DNA of 5,393 nt from Synergistaceae bacterium. Lineage in GTDB: Bacteria > Synergistota > Synergistia > Synergistales > Synergistaceae. Positions 1-5,393 of this stretch are shown here, one piece after another. The notes under the pieces are model-generated. The model was not told where the DNA came from. It did no database searches and saw only the letters and a list, made by a program, of their open reading frames with translations. The position numbers and the translations under genes are program-made. Where the stretch lies: positions 1 to 5,393 of the forward strand of contig JAISWP010000203.1 in assembly GCA_031271065.1 (NCBI GenBank). Reading direction: 5' to 3'. Within the stretch, counting starts at the first letter, position 1; every line of letters starts with the position of its first letter.

Positions 1-87
1 GCGACGGTGGTCGAAGCCGTCAGGCACGGCAAATCCGCCGCGATGATGATGCTGGATTACATCGGCGTCCCGAGGCCCGTCAAATGA
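1..87 (+). CDS. C-terminal tail of a probable GltD/PreT-like FAD-NAD(P) oxidoreductase (partial)
   Basis: Only the last 28 codons are present, in frame 1 and ending at TGA 85-87; the 5' part lies outside the window. The visible peptide begins ATVVEAVRHGKSAA and ends GVPRPVK. The pattern T-V-V-E-A-V-x-x-G-K-x-A-A is typical of the last helix of glutamate-synthase small-subunit (GltD) type flavoproteins. These include PreT of dihydropyrimidine dehydrogenase and the GltD-like domain of YgfK, where this helix contacts the FAD. Such proteins pass electrons between NAD(P)H and a partner enzyme in the cytoplasm. The 4-bp overlap with the following amidohydrolase gene suggests the two are co-expressed and share a pathway. 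The assignment rests on one short motif, so another flavoprotein disulfide reductase-like protein is possible, and the exact member cannot be told. Confidence 0.55.
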   Translation, partial: ATVVEAVRHGKSAAMMMLDYIGVPRPVK

Positions 88-1445
88 ACGACCTGTGTAT
101 ACGGGGAGGCGCCGTGGTCACGCCTGAGGGGCTGCTGAAAGCTGATATCGGGATAAGGGAAGAGGCTGTCTGGGAGATATCTCCCCGCGTCGAAGCCATG
201 AACTACCTGGATGCCGGCGGCGCGATAGTTCTCCCCGGGATGATCGACACCCACGTCCACATCAGAGGAGGAGCGTTCTCACATAGAGAAGATTTTTCCT
301 CGGGTACGTTTGCGGCGGCCTGCGGCGGAGTCACCACGATCCTCGAGATGCCGGTCGCTAAACCTCCCGCGTCGACCGTGGAGGCGTTCAAGGCGCGCAG
401 GAGGGAACTGGAAGGCGCTTCGTGCGTAGACGTCGCCCTGTACGGGGGCGCGGGCGCGGACAACCTGAGTGTGATGGCCGATCTGGCCAAAGCCGGAGCC
501 GTTGCCTTCAAAACTTTTATGATGGCTCCTCCGAAGGGGAGAGAGGAAGAATTTTTCGGCCTGTGCGCGGAGGACGACGATTCTCTTCGCCGCGTGATGA
601 AGGCGGCGGCCGGGACGTCATTGCCTCTCGCGGTACATGCCGAGGATAATTCGGTAATCGCCCCCCTCGTTCGCGAGCTTTCCGGGTCGGAACTGGCCGA
701 CCTCGCCTCCTGGGAGAGATCCAGGCCCGCCGAAGCCGAAACCGCGGCTGTGAGGAGGGTTATCGCCGCGGCCGGGGAGACGGGCTGCAGAACCATAATA
801 TGCCACACATCCACAAGGGAAGCCCTTGAAATGATAAGGGACGCGAGAAGAGACGGCGTGGATATTTATGCCGAGAGCTGCCCGCAGTATGTGATGCTCG
901 ACTACGAAAACGCGGCTCCCTGCGGGGTATTCGCCCGTATAAAACCGCCGCTCAGGTCTCCCGAGGCTAAAGAGAGGCTGCTGGAAGGTCTTTGCTCATC
1001 GATGGTGGATTTCATCGGAAGCGACCACGCGCCATACAGAAAGGAGGAAAAAGAGCGGGGAGGCAATATATGGAGGACAGTGGACGGAATGCCGGGTCTG
1101 GAGTTCTCGCTTCTCCTCATGGCCAACCTCGTGACCGAGGGAAAACTCACCTACGAACATCTGGCCCGCATTACTTCGGGCAGCCCGGCCGAGGTCTTTC
1201 GCCTGAGTCAGAAAGGCGCGGTCAAAGTAGGGCTCGACGCGGATCTGACGATACTCGAACCGGTTGGATCGTGGTCGATGAAAACAACCGATATGAAGAC
1301 TAAGTCATCCGACAGCGCTTCCATCTTCGAGCGCTTCTCGTTCTCCCATCGCATCGCGCATACGCTCTCCAGAGGGCGCATAGTCACTCAGCGCGGGGAA
1401 CGTGAAGGATATCAGGGCAGATTCATCAAGCCGGCCGTAGTTTGA
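84..1445 (+). CDS. Allantoinase/dihydroorotase/hydantoinase-type cyclic amidohydrolase
   Basis: This 453-residue cytoplasmic enzyme is predicted to hydrolyse a cyclic amide or ureide bond with a two-metal centre, giving a linear ureido or carbamoyl acid. All expected metal ligands are visible: H57 and H59 in DTHVHIRG, K143 (the lysine carbamylated in this family) in VAFKTFM, H185 in HAED, H241 in CHTS and D314 in GSDHAPY. The motif ESCPQY (264-269) and the IKPPLR stretch (286-291) place it nearer allantoinases and dihydroorotases (ETCPHYL, PPLR) than classical dihydropyrimidinases. Q268 replaces the usual His of that motif. Length is normal for the family. The ATG at 84 overlaps the previous stop (ATGA), with a weak GAGG at 72-75, so translation is probably coupled. 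A nearby NCS1 permease and carbamoyltransferase support a ureide substrate. Allantoin, a hydantoin or another ring are all possible; a purely pyrimidine-biosynthetic dihydroorotase seems unlikely in this context. Confidence 0.87.
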   Translation: MNDLCIRGGAVVTPEGLLKADIGIREEAVWEISPRVEAMNYLDAGGAIVLPGMIDTHVHIRGGAFSHREDFSSGTFAAACGGVTTILEMPVAKPPASTVEAFKARRRELEGASCVDVALYGGAGADNLSVMADLAKAGAVAFKTFMMAPPKGREEEFFGLCAEDDDSLRRVMKAAAGTSLPLAVHAEDNSVIAPLVRELSGSELADLASWERSRPAEAETAAVRRVIAAAGETGCRTIICHTSTREALEMIRDARRDGVDIYAESCPQYVMLDYENAAPCGVFARIKPPLRSPEAKERLLEGLCSSMVDFIGSDHAPYRKEEKERGGNIWRTVDGMPGLEFSLLLMANLVTEGKLTYEHLARITSGSPAEVFRLSQKGAVKVGLDADLTILEPVGSWSMKTTDMKTKSSDSASIFERFSFSHRIAHTLSRGRIVTQRGEREGYQGRFIKPAVV

Positions 1446-1463
1446 CGACTGATTTAGAAAACG

Positions 1464-1470
1464 AAAGGAG
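1464..1470 (+). promoter_or_regulatory. Ribosome binding site deciding a TTG start
   Basis: AAAGGAG lies 9 nt before the TTG at 1480 and supports that non-ATG start. No ATG lies upstream in the 34-bp gap, and the next in-frame ATG (codon 14) would remove the conserved N-terminal segment beginning LRGRDFITL, typical of carbamoyltransferases. Confidence 0.75.
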
Positions 1471-1479
1471 ACAGTATCG

Positions 1480-2463
1480 TTGAAAACAAATTTAAGAGGC
1501 AGGGATTTCATAACTCTGATGGATTACTCGAAGGAGGAAATCGAGACCATCCTCGCCGTAGCGTTCAGCTTCAAGATGCAGAACGCTATAGGACAGCCTC
1601 ACGAGGTGCTCAAAGGCAAGAGCCTCGGGATGCTCTTCGCGCAGCCTTCCACGCGCACGCGCATTTCATTCGAGACCGGCATGACGGAACTCGGCGGACA
1701 CGCGCAGTACTACACGGAAGAAAACATGCAGCGCAAAAACAAGGAAACGTGGGAGGACACCGGACTGGTCGTGTCGCGCTACCTTCATGGGCTCATGGTC
1801 AGACTCTACGATCTCGAGAAGTATGGGATGGCCCGCGATATCATGAACCAGATAGCCCGGTCCGCCAGTATCCCCGTGATAAACGGACTTGACGACAAGG
1901 AGCACCCCTGCCAGTGCATGGGCGACATCATGACCATCCAGGAAAAACTCGGGGAAAATTGGAAACGCGGCAAAATCGTCATGAGCTGGGCTTACGCGGA
2001 CAGAGTGAAATCCCCCGGAGTCCCGCAGGCGATGCTGATAGCGTGCAGCCTGCTCGGAGCCGACCTCACTCTCGCGTACCCTGAAGGCTACGAGCTCGAC
2101 GAGGAGTACATGGCGTTCGCGGAAAAAAATTACGCGGACAACGGCGCCAAATTGTCCATAACGAACGACATATACGAGGCCGCCGCGGACGCGGATGTGA
2201 TATACGCCAAAAGCTGGGGAAGCTGCTCTATGCCGAAGGAACGAGACAGGGAATACCGTGCCCAGTTCAGGGAAGACTGGCGGATTTCCGATAAACACTT
2301 CGATCTGGCGAAGAAAAAATCCTGCTATATGCACCCGCTTCCGGCGTCAAGAGGCGAGGAGGTGACGGACGCGCTCATCGACGGCCCGCATTCCATAGTC
2401 TACGATCAGGCTGAAAACCGGCTTCACGCGCAGAAAGCGGTACTAGCTCTTCTTCTGAACTGA
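1480..2463 (+). CDS. Aspartate/ornithine carbamoyltransferase family protein, knotted (YgeW/acetylornithine-like) type, substrate unknown
   Basis: This 327-residue cytoplasmic enzyme transfers a carbamoyl group between carbamoyl phosphate and an amine or amide acceptor, or the reverse in catabolism. The carbamoyl-phosphate site is intact: PSTRTR (56-61), ETWEDTG with SRY (89-101), HPCQ (142-145) and MHPLPASRG (284-292). The C-terminal QAENRLHAQKAVL (310-322) is also typical. The acceptor side differs from ornithine enzymes. Instead of DxxxSMG there is DVIYAKSW (239-246), and a proline-containing segment WAYADRVKSPGVPQ (170-183) resembles the W-A-Y...P..VPQ loop of knotted transcarbamylases such as E. 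coli YgeW. It is shorter than YgeW (about 396 residues). TTG start, 34 bp after the amidohydrolase. Next to a ring-opening hydrolase and a permease, a role in phosphorolysis of a ureido acid to carbamoyl phosphate is plausible. An anabolic ornithine carbamoyltransferase is less likely because no arginine genes are visible and the SMG loop is absent. Confidence 0.85.
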   Translation: MKTNLRGRDFITLMDYSKEEIETILAVAFSFKMQNAIGQPHEVLKGKSLGMLFAQPSTRTRISFETGMTELGGHAQYYTEENMQRKNKETWEDTGLVVSRYLHGLMVRLYDLEKYGMARDIMNQIARSASIPVINGLDDKEHPCQCMGDIMTIQEKLGENWKRGKIVMSWAYADRVKSPGVPQAMLIACSLLGADLTLAYPEGYELDEEYMAFAEKNYADNGAKLSITNDIYEAAADADVIYAKSWGSCSMPKERDREYRAQFREDWRISDKHFDLAKKKSCYMHPLPASRGEEVTDALIDGPHSIVYDQAENRLHAQKAVLALLLN

Positions 2464-2482
2464 CCGCCGAAAGTACCCCCGG

Positions 2483-2506
2483 TCTTCGCTATGCAATCGG
2501 CGAAGA
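2483..2506 (+). other. Small intercistronic hairpin
   Basis: In the 75-bp gap between the carbamoyltransferase and permease genes, TCTTCGCT (2483-2490) pairs with GGCGAAGA (2499-2506), giving seven Watson-Crick pairs plus one T-G wobble around the 8-nt loop ATGCAATC. No run of T follows, so it is not a standard intrinsic terminator. It could be an mRNA-stability or processing element, or chance. A possible weak stem GACCG/CGGTC (2462-2466 with 2480-2484) overlaps it and would compete. Confidence 0.35.
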
Positions 2507-2523
2507 GGAGTTCTAACTCTGAT

Positions 2524-2530
2524 AAGGAGG
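2524..2530 (+). promoter_or_regulatory. Ribosome binding site deciding the permease start
   Basis: AAGGAGG lies 8 nt before the ATG at 2539. It favours that start over the in-frame ATG at 2491, which sits in a hairpin loop with no good Shine-Dalgarno sequence and would add 16 hydrophilic residues not expected in the family. Confidence 0.85.
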
Positions 2531-2538
2531 TAAACGTT

Positions 2539-4122
2539 ATGGCCACTGAGCATCAGGAATTAGCGAACGAACTATTACCAGTGCCTCAGGAAAAACGGAC
2601 ATGGTCACTTTACAACATGATAGCCCTGTGGGTGGCGATGGACATAGGGATCCCAACCTATTATCTGGCTTCAGGACTGATGACCGGGGGAATGAACCTC
2701 GTTCAGGCGATGTTTACCATTTTATTGGCGAACGTCATAATTTCCATCCCGATAATACTGAACGGCCACGCGGGAGCCAAATACGGCATACCTTCGCCGG
2801 TGTACTGGAGGTCCGCGTTTGGATTCAGCGGGGCGAGCGTGGCCGCGGTGATCAGGGCGATGGTGGCGGCCGGATGGTTCGGAATACAGATGTGGATAGG
2901 CGGCTCGGCGATAAATACCGTGCTCACGATACTGATCCCGGCGTGGCAGAATTTTTCAGGCGGTATATGGGTAAGTTTCGTGATTTTCTGGATCATGAAC
3001 ATCTTTGTCCTCGTGAAAGGAATAGGCGCCCTCAAGATACTCGAATCAGCTTCGGCTCCGTTCCTCGTATTCTGGATGGCATTCCTGCTGATCTGGGCGT
3101 ATCGGACCGCCGGAAACACCTTCGGGCCGATGGCGACGGCGCCGAGTTCATTCGCTACGACGGGCGCGTTCCTGGCGTTCTTCATTCCCTCGCTCACCGC
3201 GAACGTCGGCTACTGGGGTCCGCTGACGCTCAACTGCACCGACTTTACCAGGTACGCTTCAAACCAGAAAGACTCCACAAAGTCGATTTTGATAGGCATC
3301 CCGAGCGGAATGATAGCGCTCGCTATGGTAGGTTCCCTTGTGACTTCCGCGACCGTGGTCATCTTCGGCGAAGCCGTGTGGGATCCGATCGCGCTCACCG
3401 CAAAGGTCGGCAGCCCGTTTTTCGTCATAGGATCCATGCTGTTTCTCATGCTCGCGACGCTCACCACAAATACCGCCGCGAACGCGCTCTCTCCGTCCAT
3501 GGACCTCGCGTACCTTTCGGGCGGTCTGCTCACCTATAAAAAAGCTGTCGTCCTGCTCGGAATAATATCCGTAGCTATACAGCCCTGGCGTCTTCTGAGC
3601 GACCTGAGCGCATATATGAACTTGTTCCTGATAGGCGGTTCGATGTTCCTCGGTCCGATTGCCGGCATCTGTATCAGCAACTATTTCCTCATCAGCAAAA
3701 TGGACCTCAAGGTAAAGGACCTGTACTTACGCGACAGCAGATACTCCTATAAATCGCTTGCGGGCAGGAACGGGCCGACCAGAAATGTCCACGCCGCCGC
3801 TGCCGTTCTGCTTCTGGTTCTCGCGATAGCGGGCCCGGCGAGCTGGACCGGTTCGGTCTGCAAACTGGGGCTTCCGGTACGCACGGTACTTTTCGCGTTC
3901 GCGGCTTACTGCGCGGCGATAGCGGCGATGCTCCACGCAAAAATTTCGGGAGGAGTCAACCCGAACGCCATGATTTCGTTCACTGCCGCTGTGACGCTTC
4001 CGTTTCTCGGTCTCCTTTTCCAGGACCTGGTGATACTTTATGACGCGGCTTGGTTTGTCGGCACCATAGTGGCGATAATTCTCTATTGGCTCCTCATGCG
4101 GGGAGCGCCGGAAACGGAGTGA
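2539..4122 (+). CDS. NCS1-family nucleobase/hydantoin/allantoin-type permease
   Basis: This 527-residue inner-membrane protein is a probable cation-coupled importer of a nucleobase, hydantoin, allantoin or similar ring compound. A polar N-terminus (1-22) is followed by the NCS1 first-helix pattern IALWVAMDIGIPTYYLASG (28-46). Family landmarks are GWFGIQMWIGG (112-122, W and Q of helix 3), NVGYWGPLTLNCTDFTRY (222-239, helix 6 and the DFTRY loop) and TNTAANALSP (310-319, helix 8 Asn). NYFLISK then KDLY (381-396) marks the end of helix 10, and AAWFVGT (503-509) opens the last helix. By analogy with the hydantoin transporter Mhp1 the helix 3, 6 and 8 residues line the substrate site. About 65 residues (roughly 405-470) with two hydrophobic stretches appear extra before GGVNPNA, where helix 11 usually starts, giving perhaps 14 membrane segments. 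ATG chosen from the AAGGAGG at 2524. It ends 4 bp before the next gene. Family is firm; substrate is inferred from the neighbours. Confidence 0.92.
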   Translation: MATEHQELANELLPVPQEKRTWSLYNMIALWVAMDIGIPTYYLASGLMTGGMNLVQAMFTILLANVIISIPIILNGHAGAKYGIPSPVYWRSAFGFSGASVAAVIRAMVAAGWFGIQMWIGGSAINTVLTILIPAWQNFSGGIWVSFVIFWIMNIFVLVKGIGALKILESASAPFLVFWMAFLLIWAYRTAGNTFGPMATAPSSFATTGAFLAFFIPSLTANVGYWGPLTLNCTDFTRYASNQKDSTKSILIGIPSGMIALAMVGSLVTSATVVIFGEAVWDPIALTAKVGSPFFVIGSMLFLMLATLTTNTAANALSPSMDLAYLSGGLLTYKKAVVLLGIISVAIQPWRLLSDLSAYMNLFLIGGSMFLGPIAGICISNYFLISKMDLKVKDLYLRDSRYSYKSLAGRNGPTRNVHAAAAVLLLVLAIAGPASWTGSVCKLGLPVRTVLFAFAAYCAAIAAMLHAKISGGVNPNAMISFTAAVTLPFLGLLFQDLVILYDAAWFVGTIVAIILYWLLMRGAPETE

Positions 4123-4126
4123 CGCC

Positions 4127-4942
4127 ATGAAGTTCACGATAGCTCTGGCCCAGCTCGAAAGCGCGCTCGGTGAAAAGAGGCGCAACATGGACGCCGCCGC
4201 GGCATTGATAGAGAAGGCGGCGGAAAAAGGCGCCAAGTTCGTCTGTCTTCCGGAGACGTTTCTTACAGGCTACAACCTCGGGATACTCGGGGACAGAATG
4301 TACGATCTCGCGGAGACTCCAAGCGGCGCGTTCGTGGGTGAACTGCGGGCTCTCGCCAAACGTCTCGGGCTGTACATCATAGCTCCCATGTCCCTTAAAA
4401 AAAATGGAACTCGCATTTTGGACAACGCCGCTCTTTTAATCGCGGACGACGGGAACCTGATGGGAGTGTATAACAAGAATCACGTGTTCGGGGGCGCCGA
4501 CGGCGAAGGAGCGTACTTCGCCACGGACGGGCGATACCCGGTATTCGATACCCCATACGGCAGAATTGGAATTTTAATCTGCTATGATATAAATTTCCCG
4601 GAACCCGCTCGCATAATGGCGCTCCAGGGAGTGAAGCTCATCTTTGTGCCCTGCGCCTGGCGGGTTCAGGACATCGACGTCTTTCGTCTGGTGTCCGCGG
4701 CGCGCGCCAATGAAAACGTATTTTACGTAGCCGCCGTCAACGCGTGGCAGGAAAGCGAAAACCTTCATCTGTTCGGCGAAAGCAGGATACTGTCGCCGCG
4801 GGGGAAGATCATAGCGCAGGCCGCCGGCAGGGGGACGGCGCTAGTGCTCGGTGAGATCGACCTGGACGACGTCGACGGGTATCGCCGCGAAATACCCTAT
4901 CTGAGCCACAGAAATCCCGGAACCTATTCGGCGATATGCTGA
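4127..4942 (+). CDS. Nitrilase-superfamily carbon-nitrogen hydrolase (amidase or N-carbamoylase type)
   Basis: This 271-residue cytoplasmic enzyme is predicted to hydrolyse a linear amide or N-carbamoyl bond, releasing ammonia (and CO2 if the substrate is a ureido acid). The catalytic triad is visible: E43 in LPETFLTGY, K117 in YNKNHVF and C152 in LICYDINFPE. E127 in DGEGAYF sits where the family's second Glu is usually found. The N-terminal FTIALAQL strand and the ending HRNPGTYSAI, similar to the R-x-P-x-x-Y close of many omega-amidase-like members, show it is full length. The ATG at 4127 is only 4 bp after the permease stop, with GGAG at 4116-4119 inside the permease end, so translation is probably coupled. 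Position in a ureide-type operon suggests it acts on a product of the ring-opening step, for example a ureido acid or an acid amide. Exact substrate cannot be read from sequence; omega-amidase, N-carbamoyl amino acid hydrolase and beta-ureidopropionase-like roles all remain open. Confidence 0.88.
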   Translation: MKFTIALAQLESALGEKRRNMDAAAALIEKAAEKGAKFVCLPETFLTGYNLGILGDRMYDLAETPSGAFVGELRALAKRLGLYIIAPMSLKKNGTRILDNAALLIADDGNLMGVYNKNHVFGGADGEGAYFATDGRYPVFDTPYGRIGILICYDINFPEPARIMALQGVKLIFVPCAWRVQDIDVFRLVSAARANENVFYVAAVNAWQESENLHLFGESRILSPRGKIIAQAAGRGTALVLGEIDLDDVDGYRREIPYLSHRNPGTYSAIC

Positions 4943-4967
4943 GGGCGAACGCGCTGAGGCGTTATTG

Positions 4968-4974
4968 AAGGAGG
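4968..4974 (+). promoter_or_regulatory. Ribosome binding site deciding a GTG start
   Basis: AAGGAGG lies 6 nt before the GTG at 4981. The only nearby in-frame ATG, four codons later, has no Shine-Dalgarno sequence at a usable distance, so GTG is preferred. A 5-bp stem AACGC/GCGTT (4948-4952 with 4959-4963) sits just upstream in the 38-bp gap; it lacks a T run and is probably not a terminator. Confidence 0.8.
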
Positions 4975-4980
4975 TACGAA

Positions 4981-5393
4981 GTGCATAGAGACATGTTTCC
5001 GCTGAATTGTGTCATAGCGCGCGGCGGCACAAGCAAAGGGATATTTCTGATGTCGAATGACCTTCCGGGGGACCCGGTACTTCGCGACAGATATATCCGG
5101 GAAATTTTCGGCAGTCCCGATCTCAGACAGATAGACGGTTTGGGAGGAGCGGATGTACTCACCAGCAAATTAGCTATAATAGGCCCTCCATCGAGAGAGG
5201 ACGCTGATGTGGACTATTTATTCGCTCAGGTGAGTTTTGCGGACGAGAACGTGGATTTCATGTCGAACTGCGGCAATATATCGGCGGCTGTGGCTCCTTT
5301 TGCCATAGACGCGGGGCTTGTCCGCGCGGTCGAGCCCGTCACTGCCGTGCGGATCCACCAGGTCAACACCAGGCGCATAATCACCGCCCGGGT
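4981..5393 (+). CDS. PrpF-family isomerase (methylaconitate/oxalomesaconate/methylitaconate isomerase-like), 5' part
   Basis: The first 137 codons are present; the gene runs off the window end. PrpF proteins are usually about 370-400 residues, so roughly a third is visible. The family is recognised by ARGGTSKG (13-20), DGLGGADVLTSK (52-63) and MSNCGN (94-99). The fold is like diaminopimelate epimerase. Members move a C=C bond by proton transfer in unsaturated di- or tricarboxylates: 2-methylaconitate (PrpF), 4-oxalomesaconate (GalD/LigU) or methylitaconate (Mii). K63 and C97 fall in the motifs holding the conserved Lys and Cys reported as important in PrpF. It follows the C-N hydrolase after 38 bp with its own strong ribosome binding site and is probably in the same transcript. 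No prpB, prpC or acnD genes are seen here, so a role in the methylcitrate cycle is not supported; a pathway-specific isomerase acting after nitrogen removal is an inference. Confidence 0.88.
   Translation, partial: MHRDMFPLNCVIARGGTSKGIFLMSNDLPGDPVLRDRYIREIFGSPDLRQIDGLGGADVLTSKLAIIGPPSREDADVDYLFAQVSFADENVDFMSNCGNISAAVAPFAIDAGLVRAVEPVTAVRIHQVNTRRIITAR

Noticed and set aside
203..814. Long minus-strand open frame of 203 codons inside the amidohydrolase gene
   Set aside because: It lies fully opposite a well-supported gene, its translation has no recognisable motif, and such open frames are expected in GC-rich coding sequence.
1442..1470. TTGACG near the amidohydrolase stop as a possible -35 promoter element
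   Set aside because: No -10-like sequence at about 17 bp; that position is taken by the AAAGGAG ribosome binding site.
1666..2334. Minus-strand open frame of 222 codons opposite the carbamoyltransferase
   Set aside because: Composition looks like an antisense shadow and the + strand frame carries all carbamoyltransferase motifs.
2491..2538. Upstream in-frame ATG that would extend the permease by 16 residues
   Set aside because: No good Shine-Dalgarno sequence precedes it, it sits in a hairpin loop, and AAGGAGG at 2524-2530 is ideally spaced for the ATG at 2539.
2601..3539. 312-codon + strand open frame in another frame of the permease gene
   Set aside because: Its translation is Arg/Asp/His-rich with no domain pattern, and it lacks a ribosome binding site; the permease frame is clearly the coding one.
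4397..4404. Run of eight A in the C-N hydrolase gene as a possible slippage or phase-variation site
   Set aside because: It encodes Lys-Lys-Asn in an intact frame, similar A6-A7 runs occur elsewhere in the window, and nothing suggests programmed frameshifting.
4948..4963. AACGC/GCGTT stem before the PrpF gene as a terminator
   Set aside because: The stem is only 5 bp and is not followed by a T run, so it is not supported as a terminator.

Overview
This window is a compact run of six genes, all on the + strand, with no RNA gene, mobile element, CRISPR array or clear terminator. Base composition is moderately GC-rich. Most coding gaps are 0-40 bp and several genes have strong AAGGAGG-type ribosome binding sites, as in a bacterial catabolic operon. 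Heavy use of ATA, AGG and AGA codons alongside GC-ending ones, together with the gene content, would fit an anaerobic amino-acid or ureide fermenter such as a member of Synergistota or a related Firmicute. This taxonomic guess is weak and rests on general resemblance only.

Layout. Bases 1-87 hold the last 28 codons of a gene whose tail resembles GltD/PreT-type FAD-NAD(P) oxidoreductases. It overlaps the next start by 4 bp. Bases 84-1445 encode a cyclic amidohydrolase of the allantoinase/dihydroorotase/hydantoinase group with all metal ligands present. Bases 1480-2463 encode an aspartate/ornithine-type carbamoyltransferase with features of the 'knotted' (YgeW/acetylornithine-type) branch and no ornithine-type SMG loop. 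After a 75-bp gap with a small hairpin, bases 2539-4122 encode an NCS1-family permease (nucleobase, hydantoin or allantoin type) that appears to carry an extra two-helix segment near its C-terminus. Bases 4127-4942 encode a nitrilase-superfamily C-N hydrolase with an intact Glu-Lys-Cys triad. Bases 4981-5393 begin a PrpF-family isomerase that runs off the window.

How the genes could work together (inference). The permease would import a cyclic ureide or a similar N-heterocycle. The upstream flavoprotein may reduce a ring or supply electrons. The amidohydrolase would open the ring to a ureido acid. The carbamoyltransferase, run in the catabolic direction, could release the carbamoyl group as carbamoyl phosphate, an ATP source if a carbamate kinase exists elsewhere. 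The C-N hydrolase would remove a second amide or carbamoyl group, and the PrpF-like protein would shift a C=C bond in the remaining carboxylic acid. Each family is individually familiar, but the combination, especially PrpF with a divergent carbamoyltransferase, does not match a pathway I can name with confidence and is the most interesting aspect of the window.
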